A stretch of DNA of 43,227 nucleotides from Flavobacteriales bacterium (GTDB lineage Bacteria > Bacteroidota > Bacteroidia > Flavobacteriales > UBA7430): assembly GCA_022425195.1 (NCBI GenBank), contig JAKMFX010000008.1:1-43227 (forward strand), read 5' to 3'. Shown one piece after another: positions 17,765 through 26,913 of the stretch. Position 1 is the first letter of the stretch. Each line of letters begins with the position of its first letter. Both the position numbers and the translations under genes were made by a program. A model generated the notes under the pieces. It saw only the letters and a program-made list of their open reading frames with translations. It ran no database searches and had not been told where the DNA came from.

Positions 17765-19567
17765 ATGAACAAGACGATTTTAGAAGTAACTCAGAGAATT
17801 ATTGACCGCAGTAAGGATACTCGGTCTCAGTACTTGAAACAAATGAAATCTCAGGCGGCTGATACGGTTTCTCGTTCTGCATTGTCATGTGGGAATATTG
17901 CCCATGCGATGGCCAGTTGTTCAGATCACGAGAAGACGGACTTGATTGGAAGTAAAAAAGCCAATATTGGAATCATCACAGCCTTTAACGATATGTTGTC
18001 GGCACATAAGACCTACGAAGACTATCCGAAGTCCATTCGTACCAGTGCACTTAAATACAATGCTGTAGCTCAGGTTGCAGGAGCTGTTCCTGCCATGTGT
18101 GACGGTGTCACTCAAGGTGAGGCAGGGATGGATTTATCGCTATTCAGTAGAGATGTCATAGCCCTCTCAACGATTGTGGGCTTGTCTCACAATATGTTCG
18201 AATCTGCCTTGTGTCTGGGTATCTGTGATAAAATCGTTCCAGGAGAATTGATAGGCGCCCTAAAGTTTGGGTATCTACCTATTATCTTCGTTCCAGGGGG
18301 ACCCATGAAAACAGGAATCTCTAACGAGGAAAAAGCAAAAGTTCGAAGAGAATATGCGGAAGGTCTCGTGGATAGAGATGCTTTATTGAAATCAGAATCT
18401 AAGGCATACCACTCTCTGGGAACATGTACGTTCTATGGTACAGCGAATAGCAATCAAATGTTGATGGAAATCATGGGCTTGCAATTGCCAGGTTCTTCAT
18501 TCGTGAACCCAGATACCCCACTTCGTACCGCATTAACGGATTATGCGGTTAAGGTGGCTGCCGAAACGACAAGCTTGGGCGATAATTACCGTCCTATGTA
18601 CGAGATTGTGTCTGAAAAGACCATCGTAAATGCCATTATTGGTCTCTTGGCCACAGGTGGGTCTACCAACCTAACCATCCACTTAGTTGCCATTGCTAAA
18701 TCTGCGGGTATACAAATCAACTGGCAAGACTTTTCAGATTTATCCGCAGTAATACCACTACTTACCAAGATGTATCCTAACGGTTCTGCAGATGTGAACT
18801 ATTTCCAAGCAGCAGGAGGGATGTCTTATCTAATCAAGTCTTTATTAGAGAATGGTCTTCTTCACGAAGACGTTCATACCATCTTAGGCCAGGGATTGAA
18901 TACTTATACACAAGAGCCATTCCTTCAGGATGGTGAATTGATATGGAGAAAAGGTCCTGATAAGTCATTAGACACAGCAGTACTTACGTCTGTGGAAAAT
19001 GCCTTTTCAAAAACAGGCGGTGTAAGAGTCTTAAAAGGGAATCTTGGAACCTCTGTAATTAAAATATCAGCAGTAAAAGAAGAAAACTGGATTGTTGAAG
19101 CCCCTGCGGTTATTTTTGAAGATCAAGAAGAACTTTTAGAGGCTTTCAAAAGAAAGGAATTAAACAAGGATTTTATTGCCGTTGTCCGTTACCAAGGGCC
19201 AAAAGCCAAAGGAATGCCTGAATTACACAGGTTGACTCCTGTGTTGAGTATATTACAAAACAACGGTTACAAAGTAGCTTTAGTGACTGATGGTCGAATG
19301 TCAGGTGCATCAGGAAAGGTGCCTGCAGCCATTCATCTGTCCCCTGAGGCTATGGACGGAGGACTGCTTCCAAAACTTAAAGATGGCGATCTTTTGAGGC
19401 TTGATGCAGTCACTGGAGAGTTAACCTGTTTTAACGAAGCAGAGGTGCAAGCAAGAACGGCTCCAGAAAAACCTGCCATCCATCAAGAAGGTTGTGGTAG
19501 AGAGTTGTTTGGGAATTTTAGAAAATTAGTTCAACCAAGTGAGGAAGGTGCTTCCGTATTATTTTAA
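17765..19567 (+). CDS. edd: 6-phosphogluconate dehydratase
   Basis: Converts 6-phosphogluconate to 2-keto-3-deoxy-6-phosphogluconate (KDPG). The 600 aa protein belongs to the IlvD/Edd iron-sulfur dehydratase family; Edd rather than IlvD is supported by the context and by motifs such as TAFNDMLSAHKTYEDYP, MCDGVTQGEAGMDLSLFSRD and CTFYGTANSNQMLMEIMG. Cys112 and Cys221 in the latter two are the expected cluster ligands. It lies between pgl (2 bases) and eda (5 bases), completing the Entner-Doudoroff set. Confidence 0.96.
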   Translation: MNKTILEVTQRIIDRSKDTRSQYLKQMKSQAADTVSRSALSCGNIAHAMASCSDHEKTDLIGSKKANIGIITAFNDMLSAHKTYEDYPKSIRTSALKYNAVAQVAGAVPAMCDGVTQGEAGMDLSLFSRDVIALSTIVGLSHNMFESALCLGICDKIVPGELIGALKFGYLPIIFVPGGPMKTGISNEEKAKVRREYAEGLVDRDALLKSESKAYHSLGTCTFYGTANSNQMLMEIMGLQLPGSSFVNPDTPLRTALTDYAVKVAAETTSLGDNYRPMYEIVSEKTIVNAIIGLLATGGSTNLTIHLVAIAKSAGIQINWQDFSDLSAVIPLLTKMYPNGSADVNYFQAAGGMSYLIKSLLENGLLHEDVHTILGQGLNTYTQEPFLQDGELIWRKGPDKSLDTAVLTSVENAFSKTGGVRVLKGNLGTSVIKISAVKEENWIVEAPAVIFEDQEELLEAFKRKELNKDFIAVVRYQGPKAKGMPELHRLTPVLSILQNNGYKVALVTDGRMSGASGKVPAAIHLSPEAMDGGLLPKLKDGDLLRLDAVTGELTCFNEAEVQARTAPEKPAIHQEGCGRELFGNFRKLVQPSEEGASVLF

Positions 19568-19572
19568 GCGAT

Positions 19573-20148
19573 ATGAGTCAAAATAACATCAGAACCGTAT
19601 TAGAGGGCAACCCGGTTGTACCCGTTGTAAAAATTCAATCCCTAGATGAGGTTGTCCCATTGGTGACGGCTCTTCAAGAGAATAACATCAACTGTATCGA
19701 GATCACTTTGCGTACTGACTGCGCAATTGATGCATTAAAACTGGCTAAAGAGTGCTCTAACGACTCTTTTTCTGTAGGTGTGGGAACGGTAGTCAACACA
19801 AAACAACTTGCTCAAGTAATTGAAGCTGATGTTGATTTCATTGTATTACCAGGCTTAAACGATGAGCTTGTTGATGCCCTCAAAGACGTCAGTATACCTT
19901 TTCTACCCGGCGTAGTTACTCCTAGTGAAATGATGCAATGCTTAAGTTTGGGATGGGATACATTGAAATTCTTTCCAGCCAATATTGCTGGAGGGCTTAG
20001 CGCTCTTAAAACGTATTCACAGGTGTTTTCTCAAATTAAGTTCTGTCCTACGGGAGGAATCTCTAAGGGGAACTATCCGGAATATCTAGCCCTAGATAAC
20101 GTTATTTCTGTAGGAGGATCTTGGATTCAAAAAGACTTGAACTTATAG
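19573..20148 (+). CDS. eda: KDPG aldolase
   Basis: Cleaves KDPG to pyruvate and glyceraldehyde-3-phosphate through a Schiff base. The catalytic Lys132 is in TLKFFPAN and the general acid/base Glu43 in CIEITLRT; GVGTV and FLPGVVTPSEMM are further family motifs. The length, 191 aa, is slightly short of E. coli Eda (about 213) but the class I TIM barrel is intact. It is the last gene of the operon; its stop is one base from the end of the convergent regulator gene, and no intrinsic terminator is visible between them. Confidence 0.95.
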   Translation: MSQNNIRTVLEGNPVVPVVKIQSLDEVVPLVTALQENNINCIEITLRTDCAIDALKLAKECSNDSFSVGVGTVVNTKQLAQVIEADVDFIVLPGLNDELVDALKDVSIPFLPGVVTPSEMMQCLSLGWDTLKFFPANIAGGLSALKTYSQVFSQIKFCPTGGISKGNYPEYLALDNVISVGGSWIQKDLNL

Positions 20149-20149
20149 T

Positions 20150-20857
20150 CTAGAATTCGTTCTCATCACAAAATTGATAAAAGACGGCGGGTTTTCCTTT
20201 CCGTCCAGTTTTGTTTACGTAGGTAGTCTTGAAGACAATCCCTTCTCTTAGGATTTGCTTTCTGAAATTTCTTTTGTCAATTTTCTTATCTAAGATGTCT
20301 TCATGTAGCTTCTGTAGTTGTGGCATGGTGAAGTTCTTGGGTAAAAGAATAGATGACATCTTATGGTTAAGTTCTTTTCTAAGAAATTTTAATGCCTCTT
20401 CAATGATTTGATTGTGGTCAAATGTGAGTTCAGGAATTTCTTCAATGCTGGTCCACAAGACTTCATCTGCAAAATAAGATGCTTTCGGATTGAACTTCTG
20501 AATGTCAACTAAGGAGATATACCCTACGGTGATCACCCTTTCCTCAGGGTGTTTCCTAAAGCTTTTTAGCCATGCTTGATCTTTTGGGTGTTTTACGCGC
20601 ATAGGATCACTAAACACCGCGAATTGTTTTAGGTATATTTTGTCAATGGACGTCAAGCTTTTTAAAATCCGTGTCGCCGCAGGATTTAGCTCTTCATTGG
20701 TTTTGATGAGGTCCCCAGGTAAAGCGGTAAGCTTTTTAGTCCTGAAAATGGAAAAGCTTTTGGGGTTCTCTTTTTTGGTAATCAATAAGACTTTGAGACT
20801 TAAATCCGTGTCAAAACCGAAAATGACACAGTCAACGGATACATTTATTTTAGACAT
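20150..20857 (-). CDS. Nudix/winged-helix transcriptional regulator (NrtR/AraR-like)
   Basis: The N-terminal ~150 residues form a Nudix-like domain (NVSVDCVIFGFDTDLSLKVLL, then ALPGDLIKTNEELNPAATRILK) in which the Nudix box REx2EExGU is degenerate, so it probably binds rather than hydrolyses its ligand. The C-terminal ~80 residues (FTMPQLQKLHEDILDKKIDKRNFRKQI) match the winged-helix DNA-binding domain of the NrtR group. In Bacteroides, AraR of this family controls arabinose use, so sugar-pathway regulators of this type are established. It converges on the Entner-Doudoroff operon with a one-base gap. I infer that it senses a sugar phosphate or nucleotide metabolite and controls zwf-pgl-edd-eda and/or the divergent transporter operon. 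Confidence 0.85.
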   Translation of the reverse strand: MSKINVSVDCVIFGFDTDLSLKVLLITKKENPKSFSIFRTKKLTALPGDLIKTNEELNPAATRILKSLTSIDKIYLKQFAVFSDPMRVKHPKDQAWLKSFRKHPEERVITVGYISLVDIQKFNPKASYFADEVLWTSIEEIPELTFDHNQIIEEALKFLRKELNHKMSSILLPKNFTMPQLQKLHEDILDKKIDKRNFRKQILREGIVFKTTYVNKTGRKGKPAVFYQFCDENEF

Positions 20858-20984
20858 ATATTCAATTCAAATTCTATTATATTCTTGTGAAGTTATTGAA
20901 TTTAAATCAAAGTAAATCGTAAAAAGGGTTCATTAACAGTTGGTTACTTCTTTGAATAGTGTTTTGGATACAGAATTTGTTTTG

Positions 20985-21428
20985 TTATTCCCAAATAGAA
21001 TTTTTCATCAGTAAATATTCAATTTCTTTCAATTCGTTGCGATAGGCTTTGGGACAACTGCCTTTAAATGTGATTTGGTAGACATCCTTAATGTTTAGTG
21101 TCGTTTTAGATAAGTCTTGCAGCGCAGAGTTGTGTGTGACATTCACATGGAATTTCACGCTTAGTAGTTTCTCTATGTTTTTAAGATCTTCTTTATCAAT
21201 AGACCATTCGTAAGGCCCTATATTTTTCGTAAAACGGTGCCCGTGATACTTTACCAGGCCTTTTGTGTTCACAGATATACTGTATATGGGGCAGGTTCCG
21301 TAACAACCTCCACGGTGCAGACCAAAAACAATAGATTCTGTTTGATCAGTAATAGGCTTATTTTGAAGTGTTTTGCAGGAAACGACCACTAAGCTCAGTA
21401 GAAGAATCTGTATAAGTTTTTGTATCAC
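20985..21428 (-). CDS. small lipoprotein, DUF6438-like
   Basis: A 147 aa protein with a lipoprotein signal (lipobox VVVSC, Cys18). The core holds the motif RGGCYGTCPIYS (39-50), typical of a domain of unknown function common in Bacteroidota (DUF6438), followed by short beta strands and a C-terminal helix (NELKEIEYLLMKNS). The two Cys of the motif may form a disulfide in the periplasm. It is a single gene, divergent from mpl. No function is known to me. Confidence 0.8.
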   Translation of the reverse strand: MIQKLIQILLLSLVVVSCKTLQNKPITDQTESIVFGLHRGGCYGTCPIYSISVNTKGLVKYHGHRFTKNIGPYEWSIDKEDLKNIEKLLSVKFHVNVTHNSALQDLSKTTLNIKDVYQITFKGSCPKAYRNELKEIEYLLMKNSIWE

Positions 21429-21454
21429 GGATGGATATGCTTATCTTTCATATT

Positions 21455-21463
21455 ACAAATATA
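21455..21463 (-). promoter_or_regulatory. candidate -7 box of DUF6438-like gene
   Basis: TATATTTGT (minus) matches TAnnTTTG exactly and lies 26 bases before the start codon at 21428; no clear TTG is found at the -33 position. Confidence 0.4.
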
Positions 21464-21467
21464 ACTC

Positions 21468-22814
21468 ATGCAAGTACATTTTATTGCCATAGGAGGAGCT
21501 GCCATGCATAATTTAGCATTGGCGCTTCATGAAAACGGAGATGTAGTTACAGGTTCGGACGATGCCATTTACAATCCGTCCAAGTCGAGACTCGATGAAG
21601 TTGGAATCTTACCCCCTGAGATGGGATGGTTTCCCGAAAAAATCCATGGAGGCCTAGATGCAGTTATTCTGGGTATGCACGCTCGTGAAGACAATCCGGA
21701 GCTTCTAAAAGCTCAAGACTTAGGATTGAATATATTTTCTTATCCTGAATACTTATATGAACAATCCAAAAATAAACTGAGAGTTGTTATCGGTGGAAGT
21801 CATGGTAAAACGACCATCACGTCGATGATACTTCATGTGTTGCAGTGTAGCAATATAGATTGTGATTACATGGTTGGTGCACAGCTGGACGGATTTAAAA
21901 CGATGGTAAAGCTAAGTGACGCACCCGTTATCGTTTTGGAAGGAGATGAGTATCTTTCATCACCTATTGATAGACGTCCTAAATTTCACCTATACCGACC
22001 TCATGTGGCCCTACTCAGTGGTATTGCTTGGGATCACATTAATGTGTTCCCCACCTTTAGTAATTATTTAAAGCAGTTTGAATTGTTTATTGATCAAATT
22101 CAGGATGGTGGCTATCTCACCTATTGTTCAGAAGATGAAACGTTAAACATCATTTCTTCTTCAAATCCTGAAATTGAAACCGAAGCCTATCAATTGCCTG
22201 AATACAAAATTGAGGAGGGGAGAACTTTCATCACGCATGAAGGAGGTGAAACAGAGCTGGAGATATTTGGAGCGCACAATCTGTTAAACATGATGGGTGC
22301 TTTGAACGTAAGTAAACAATTGGGTTTGTCAGAAACAATTTTTTTTAATGCCATGGCAAGTTTCAAGGGAGCCTCAAGGCGCTTAGAGAAAATATTTGAA
22401 CGCGAGGGCATGCTGGTTTATAAAGACTTTGCTCACTCTCCATCGAAGGTTCGCGCAACTGTAAAGGCGGTGAAGGAACAGTTTAAAGATTACAAAGTCA
22501 TTACGGGTTTAGAGTTACATACCTTTAGTAGTTTGAATAAATCTTTTTTGGCTGAATATAAAAACACCATGAGTGGTGTAGATGTTGCCTATGTTTACTT
22601 TGACCCAGAGTCTGTTGCGCACAAGAAACTAGATGATCTATCTGAGGAACTGGTCTATGAGTCTTTTGATCGAAAGGATTTGAAAGTATTTGTGGACAGT
22701 TCTGAATATTGTGAATCCATTCGCAAAGAAGTGAATTCTAAAACGGTGGTTTTATTGATGAGTTCAGGTAATTTTGGAGGTGTGGTTTTGGAAGATTTTG
22801 CCAAGAGTTTATAG
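21468..22814 (+). CDS. mpl: Mur ligase family, murein tripeptide recycling ligase
   Basis: This ATP-dependent ligase most resembles Mpl, which joins recycled L-Ala-gamma-D-Glu-mDAP to UDP-N-acetylmuramate in the cytoplasm. The N-terminal Rossmann domain starts HFIAIGGAAMHNLALAL, the ATP-binding loop is GGSHGKTT (109-116), and EGDEYLSSPIDRRPKF and FAHSPSKVRATVKA are typical of Mpl. The length of 448 aa is right. MurC is the alternative, but the GxxAMHNLA start and the SSPIDRRPKF segment favour Mpl. It converges on murF with a 6-base overlap of the coding ends, so no terminator separates them. Confidence 0.88.
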   Translation: MQVHFIAIGGAAMHNLALALHENGDVVTGSDDAIYNPSKSRLDEVGILPPEMGWFPEKIHGGLDAVILGMHAREDNPELLKAQDLGLNIFSYPEYLYEQSKNKLRVVIGGSHGKTTITSMILHVLQCSNIDCDYMVGAQLDGFKTMVKLSDAPVIVLEGDEYLSSPIDRRPKFHLYRPHVALLSGIAWDHINVFPTFSNYLKQFELFIDQIQDGGYLTYCSEDETLNIISSSNPEIETEAYQLPEYKIEEGRTFITHEGGETELEIFGAHNLLNMMGALNVSKQLGLSETIFFNAMASFKGASRRLEKIFEREGMLVYKDFAHSPSKVRATVKAVKEQFKDYKVITGLELHTFSSLNKSFLAEYKNTMSGVDVAYVYFDPESVAHKKLDDLSEELVYESFDRKDLKVFVDSSEYCESIRKEVNSKTVVLLMSSGNFGGVVLEDFAKSL

Positions 22815-24083
22815 GTAGTCAACGACCTCTTCGAGTTTCATACTTCGAGAACCTTTGATGAGAACAAAGGCATCATCAACTTGATGGTTTTGTAGGTGTT
22901 CTTTTAAGCCAGTTGTATTTTCATAGCTTTTGTAGTTCGTTTGATTCAAACGGCTAAAAATCTCTCCCACCAAATACACTTCTTTTATTCCCGAGTTCAA
23001 ACATTGGTTAATCACATGGATGTGTTCCTTATCTGCTTCTATACCCAATTCAAACATATCACCCAGAATCATCACCTTTTTCTGATGATTGATGGTACTC
23101 AAATTATGAATGGCTTTTTCGATGCTCATTGGATTGGCATTGTAGGCGTCCAACAAAACCGTATTTGATTTGGTTTCGATGATTTGTGACCTGTTGTTGG
23201 AGGGTGTGTAGCATTCTATTGCTTCTTTTATTTGCTTGTCCGAAACACCAAATTCTAGTCCAACGGCGATGCTAAGTGCTATGTTGTCAAAATTATAATC
23301 ACCAATCAACTGACTTTGAATTTCGTTTGTATCAAGTTCTACCTTTACAAAGGGTTGGGCACCCTTATTGGTGATTTTCCATTTGCTATCCGCTTGCTGC
23401 CCAAAGTTGATTTTCTCACAATGACCAGGGATTTTTTCAATCAGAATCTGTTGATTGTCTTTAATGAAAATGGGACGTTTTTTTTCTGATAGGTATCTGT
23501 ATAGTTCTGTCTTTGTCTCTAGAACTCCAGCCAGGGAGCCGAAGCCTTCTAAGTGTGCTTTTCCCACGTTGGTGATGACGCCATAATCGGGTTCTGCAAG
23601 TCGGCATAAAAAGTCAATTTCACCGATGTGATTGGCCCCCATTTCAACGATGGCAAATTCTGTATTCAGAGGAATGCTCAATAGCGTAAGTGGAACTCCA
23701 ATATGATTGTTTAAATTCCCTGCTGTGGCTGTGGTTTTGTATTTCTGTTTCAATACTTGAAAACACAATTCTTTACTGGTAGTTTTTCCATTAGTTCCAG
23801 TAATTCCAAGCACTGGGCAGTGCAGTTGTCTTCTGTGTTTTAAGGCCAGTTTTTGCAGGGTTTCTAGGGCGTCTTCGACCCATAAGTATCGTTCATCAAG
23901 AACGTATTTCTCCTCATCCACGACCGCATAAGAAGCGCCTTTTTCTAGCGCTTTAATGGCAAATTCATTGGCATTAAAGTTGGGGCCTTTCAGAGCAAAG
24001 AAAAGACAGTTTGGAGTGATCTTTCTGGTGTCAATACAAACATTGGAATGTTGAAGGTATATTTGGTAGAGCTTTTCAATCAT
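22809..24083 (-). CDS. murF: UDP-MurNAc-tripeptide--D-Ala-D-Ala ligase
   Basis: Adds the D-Ala-D-Ala dipeptide to UDP-MurNAc-tripeptide, the last cytoplasmic step of peptidoglycan precursor synthesis. Visible motifs: VCIDTRKITPNCLFFALKG in the substrate domain (~15-33), ATP loop GITGTNGKTT (93-102), LNNHIGVPLTLL, and LLDAYNANPMSIEKAI in the central domain. The length of 424 aa is normal for Bacteroidota. It lies downstream of gldJ, as in Flavobacterium, but is separated from it by a terminator at 24185-24214. Its 3' end overlaps mpl by 6 bases on the opposite strand. Confidence 0.95.
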   Translation of the reverse strand: MIEKLYQIYLQHSNVCIDTRKITPNCLFFALKGPNFNANEFAIKALEKGASYAVVDEEKYVLDERYLWVEDALETLQKLALKHRRQLHCPVLGITGTNGKTTSKELCFQVLKQKYKTTATAGNLNNHIGVPLTLLSIPLNTEFAIVEMGANHIGEIDFLCRLAEPDYGVITNVGKAHLEGFGSLAGVLETKTELYRYLSEKKRPIFIKDNQQILIEKIPGHCEKINFGQQADSKWKITNKGAQPFVKVELDTNEIQSQLIGDYNFDNIALSIAVGLEFGVSDKQIKEAIECYTPSNNRSQIIETKSNTVLLDAYNANPMSIEKAIHNLSTINHQKKVMILGDMFELGIEADKEHIHVINQCLNSGIKEVYLVGEIFSRLNQTNYKSYENTTGLKEHLQNHQVDDAFVLIKGSRSMKLEEVVDYL

Positions 24084-24184
24084 GATGTCATGAAAATACG
24101 AAAAAAGGATTTTTTCACCGGTCCTCCGACCTACTTTTGAATGAAGTAATGCTGATTAGATTTCTTCATGAAACTTATTTCAAC

Positions 24185-24214
24185 AAAAAAGCCCCACATG
24201 GTGAGGCTTTTTTT
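24185..24214 (-). terminator. intrinsic terminator after gldJ
   Basis: A stem pairing AAAAAAGCC-CAC with GTG-GGCTTTTTT around an ATG loop, with one C/A mismatch, directly follows the gldJ stop and carries a T tract on the minus strand. Confidence 0.75.
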
Positions 24215-24217
24215 ATT

Positions 24218-25708
24218 TTAATATCTTGAAGCTTTCTTTCGGTTTGGCTCAAGGTTTTGAGAACCCATACGATCTACTACACATCGGAATCCGATGAAGT
24301 CTGCAGCTAGATCACTATTAAGGTATCTTCTAGCGCCTGGGTTTAACCAATACACACGGTCTTTCCAAGATCCTCCTTTGTATACGTGAACATTGTCATT
24401 GATCAATGTTGTTTTTCCGTAGTCATACATGGCAGCTTCTCCACCAGTATCTCCTTTGGAGTAGTAGATGCTAGATTCAATATCTCCATCACCAACATTA
24501 GAGTTTTTAGCTTTTCTATAGTTTCTTCTGTTGTTGTCTGCAGCGGCTTCACGTGTTTGAATTCTACCTAATGAATCTGCTTCTACATAGTAGCCTTCTT
24601 CATCTTTGGCTTTATCGGTGAATACATTTCCTCTGAAAGGCATAAAATCATCTTCATCAGAACGTGTAGGTCTGTATACATCCAGTACCCATTCAGCTAC
24701 ATTACCTGCCATGTCATAAAGACCTATGTCATTCGGCGGGAATGATTTTGCTTCCATGGTTCGGGCACCTGCATCATTTAATTTTCCTGCTACCCCCATG
24801 TTGTCTCCAGCTCCTCTTTTGAAGTTGGCTAACAATTCTCCTTGGAAAGGTTTGCGATTGTCTCTGACAGAATTTCTGTTCCAAGGGTAGTAACGCCCTT
24901 CAGACACGTTTCCGTCAATGGAATTCCCCACTTGGCCCCAAGCTGCGTATTCCCATTCGGCTTCGGTAGGGAGTCGGTAACTAGGGGTAAGTACACCATC
25001 TTCAAGTCGACCTCTTCTTCCGTCTTTGTTTTTAGGGTTTGCTAAATCTCGATAACCTTTTTTCTGAGCACCGGTATACTGAGCTGTTTTGTATGCTTCT
25101 GTATTGAAGTTGTCGTCGTCAAATTGTTCTGAGTTGTGTTTTAAGGCTCCCGCTTTAATCAAGGCCAGCTCGTTTACACGGTCTGTTCTCCATGCACAGT
25201 AATCTTGAGCTTGATCCCAGGAAACACCTACCACGGGGTAGTTGCTGAATCCAGCATGACGGAGGTAGTTATTTACCATAGGGTCGTTGTAACCCAATTC
25301 GCTTCTCCATGCATTTGTGTCAGGAATGGCATTCCAATACACTTCCGGGTAGCTTTCACCATATACTCTTTGAAGCCAAAAAAGATACTCTCTGTAGGCT
25401 ACGTTGGTGATTTCTGTCTCATCCATATAGAAAGAGGCAACCGATACTTGCTTTGGGCTTGCATTATTTTCCATCAGAATGTCTTCTCCGGTCTGCCCCA
25501 TAACAAAGGATCCACCTTCAACGAATACCATTCCCACTGGAGTCTGTTGCTTATAATTTAACTGAGCCTCAAACCCACCATTTTGTGAAGTATTGATTTT
25601 CCATCCCGTCGTAGATGAAACACCTTCTTGAGAACTGCTGCTACATGAGCTTATGATGGCTGCAAGAGCTACAATATATATTTTAGATAAAGTTTTTGAC
25701 ATTTTCAT
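24218..25708 (-). CDS. gldJ: gliding motility lipoprotein GldJ
   Basis: GldJ is a periplasm-facing outer-membrane lipoprotein needed for gliding and for stability of the type IX machinery. The lipobox is IISSC (Cys22). The body is a formylglycine-generating-enzyme-like domain starting at PVGMVFVEGGSFVMGQ (~57) with YRLPTEAEWEYAAWG, NDIGLYDMAGNVAEWVLD and a C-terminal YKGGSWKDRVYWLNPGARRYL. In this family the domain is structural and not an active FGE. At 496 aa it is somewhat shorter than F. johnsoniae GldJ. It follows the sprF/porP homologue by 51 bases, so the two probably share a transcript, and the porU-porV pair lies just upstream in divergent orientation. Confidence 0.93.
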   Translation of the reverse strand: MKMSKTLSKIYIVALAAIISSCSSSSQEGVSSTTGWKINTSQNGGFEAQLNYKQQTPVGMVFVEGGSFVMGQTGEDILMENNASPKQVSVASFYMDETEITNVAYREYLFWLQRVYGESYPEVYWNAIPDTNAWRSELGYNDPMVNNYLRHAGFSNYPVVGVSWDQAQDYCAWRTDRVNELALIKAGALKHNSEQFDDDNFNTEAYKTAQYTGAQKKGYRDLANPKNKDGRRGRLEDGVLTPSYRLPTEAEWEYAAWGQVGNSIDGNVSEGRYYPWNRNSVRDNRKPFQGELLANFKRGAGDNMGVAGKLNDAGARTMEAKSFPPNDIGLYDMAGNVAEWVLDVYRPTRSDEDDFMPFRGNVFTDKAKDEEGYYVEADSLGRIQTREAAADNNRRNYRKAKNSNVGDGDIESSIYYSKGDTGGEAAMYDYGKTTLINDNVHVYKGGSWKDRVYWLNPGARRYLNSDLAADFIGFRCVVDRMGSQNLEPNRKKASRY

Positions 25709-25759
25709 GGTATGCTTATCTTGTTTGTTGTGCTTATTTGATTAGCGCGACTAAAATAC

Positions 25760-26752
25760 CTAAAATTTAGGGCATTTAATGGCTTTTAGCTTTTTTCTTT
25801 TGTCTTGGCAATCCAACTGAATGGTCAGAGAGACTTCATGTGCACCTCCTGAGGAGCCCATAAGTTCAGAGATGGTGTAGTCATAACTATATCCGACACG
25901 AATGCCACCTGCGGTGTAACCTAGAACCATTAAAAGTGCATCGGAATTGGAAAAGTTATTTCGGAAATAAAGTCCACCTGATAAACTTTGGTTGGTCAAA
26001 GACATACCAATATTCAGCTGTCTCGCTCCATTTTGAGACATATAAAGAATGTTTGGAGTTACGTAGGGCTCATCTGTAGTAAGTCCTAAGTTTCTGGATT
26101 TACCTACTGAGAAGTTGGTTCCTGCATGTAAGGTGAATCTTCTCGGTAAATTGCTGGTTGCTATAAATGCATCTTCTGGTTCGGTAAGGTGGTGTATGGC
26201 AAGACCGGCAAAGTATTTTTTGGAGTAGGCCATGATCCCTAATGATAGATCTGCATAGCTGACATTTTCAGCAAATTGGCTTACATTTTCTTGGGTTGGA
26301 AGAACAAATCCGTAGTTCGGGTCAATCTGGTCTCCAAACTGCAATTTCGATTTATCTAATGCTCTTTGTTGGAAGCTTGCCTGTATTCCGGTTACAATAT
26401 TGAATTTTCTTGATATTTGCAATTGGTATGAGTATAACAAGCTTATCTGTGTGTTTTTTAGTGTTCCCTCACCTTCAATGTCATTGACAATCTGAAGTCC
26501 CACGCCTCCTTTTAATTCTTCCAATTGCCTGTCGTATGAGATGCTGTTGGTCACAAAAGAGGATTTTACGTTCGGCCATTGATTTCGATGATGTAATGAA
26601 ATACGAGGGCAATTGGCAGAACCTGTCATCGCTGGGTTCAAGTACAAAGGATTCCCGTAAAACTGAGAGAATGCTGGATCTTGAGCGTGCGCATTTTGCG
26701 AAAATGCAAATACTAAAATCGCTATAAGGGTGAAAAATCTATTTTTCGACAT
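25760..26752 (-). CDS. PorP/SprF family type IX secretion membrane protein
   Basis: A 330 aa outer-membrane beta-barrel protein. It begins with a signal peptide (..LVFAFSQNAHAQ) and the family hallmark DPAFSQFYGNPLYLNPAMTGS. The motif GGIRVGYSYDYTISEL near the C-terminus is also diagnostic. PorP/SprF proteins work with the type IX system, some of them in attaching specific cargo such as SprB to the surface; genomes usually hold several. The position next to gldJ and porU/porV supports a core rather than cargo-specific role, but it cannot be decided here which paralogue this is. The last ~25 residues are Cys/Lys-rich (QLDCQDKRKKLKAIKCPKF), unusual for the tail of a barrel. Confidence 0.92.
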   Translation of the reverse strand: MSKNRFFTLIAILVFAFSQNAHAQDPAFSQFYGNPLYLNPAMTGSANCPRISLHHRNQWPNVKSSFVTNSISYDRQLEELKGGVGLQIVNDIEGEGTLKNTQISLLYSYQLQISRKFNIVTGIQASFQQRALDKSKLQFGDQIDPNYGFVLPTQENVSQFAENVSYADLSLGIMAYSKKYFAGLAIHHLTEPEDAFIATSNLPRRFTLHAGTNFSVGKSRNLGLTTDEPYVTPNILYMSQNGARQLNIGMSLTNQSLSGGLYFRNNFSNSDALLMVLGYTAGGIRVGYSYDYTISELMGSSGGAHEVSLTIQLDCQDKRKKLKAIKCPKF

Positions 26753-26913
26753 ATTACTTTCCGATTATAAAGCACAATAATACAATAATTTTTCAAATTT
26801 TAAGCACGGTATTGTTCTATGCCTATACATTGCACAGCATCTAACTGAAATAATTGTACCAAAAGCTTCTTGTTTTAAGGTAATATGTGTTTATTTTGAG
26901 CGTTATCTATAAA

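Noticed and set aside
26887-26913. Extended porU start at GTG 26887
   Set aside because: It would put an extra segment before the signal peptide; the ATG at 26914 or 26929 gives a normal signal sequence.
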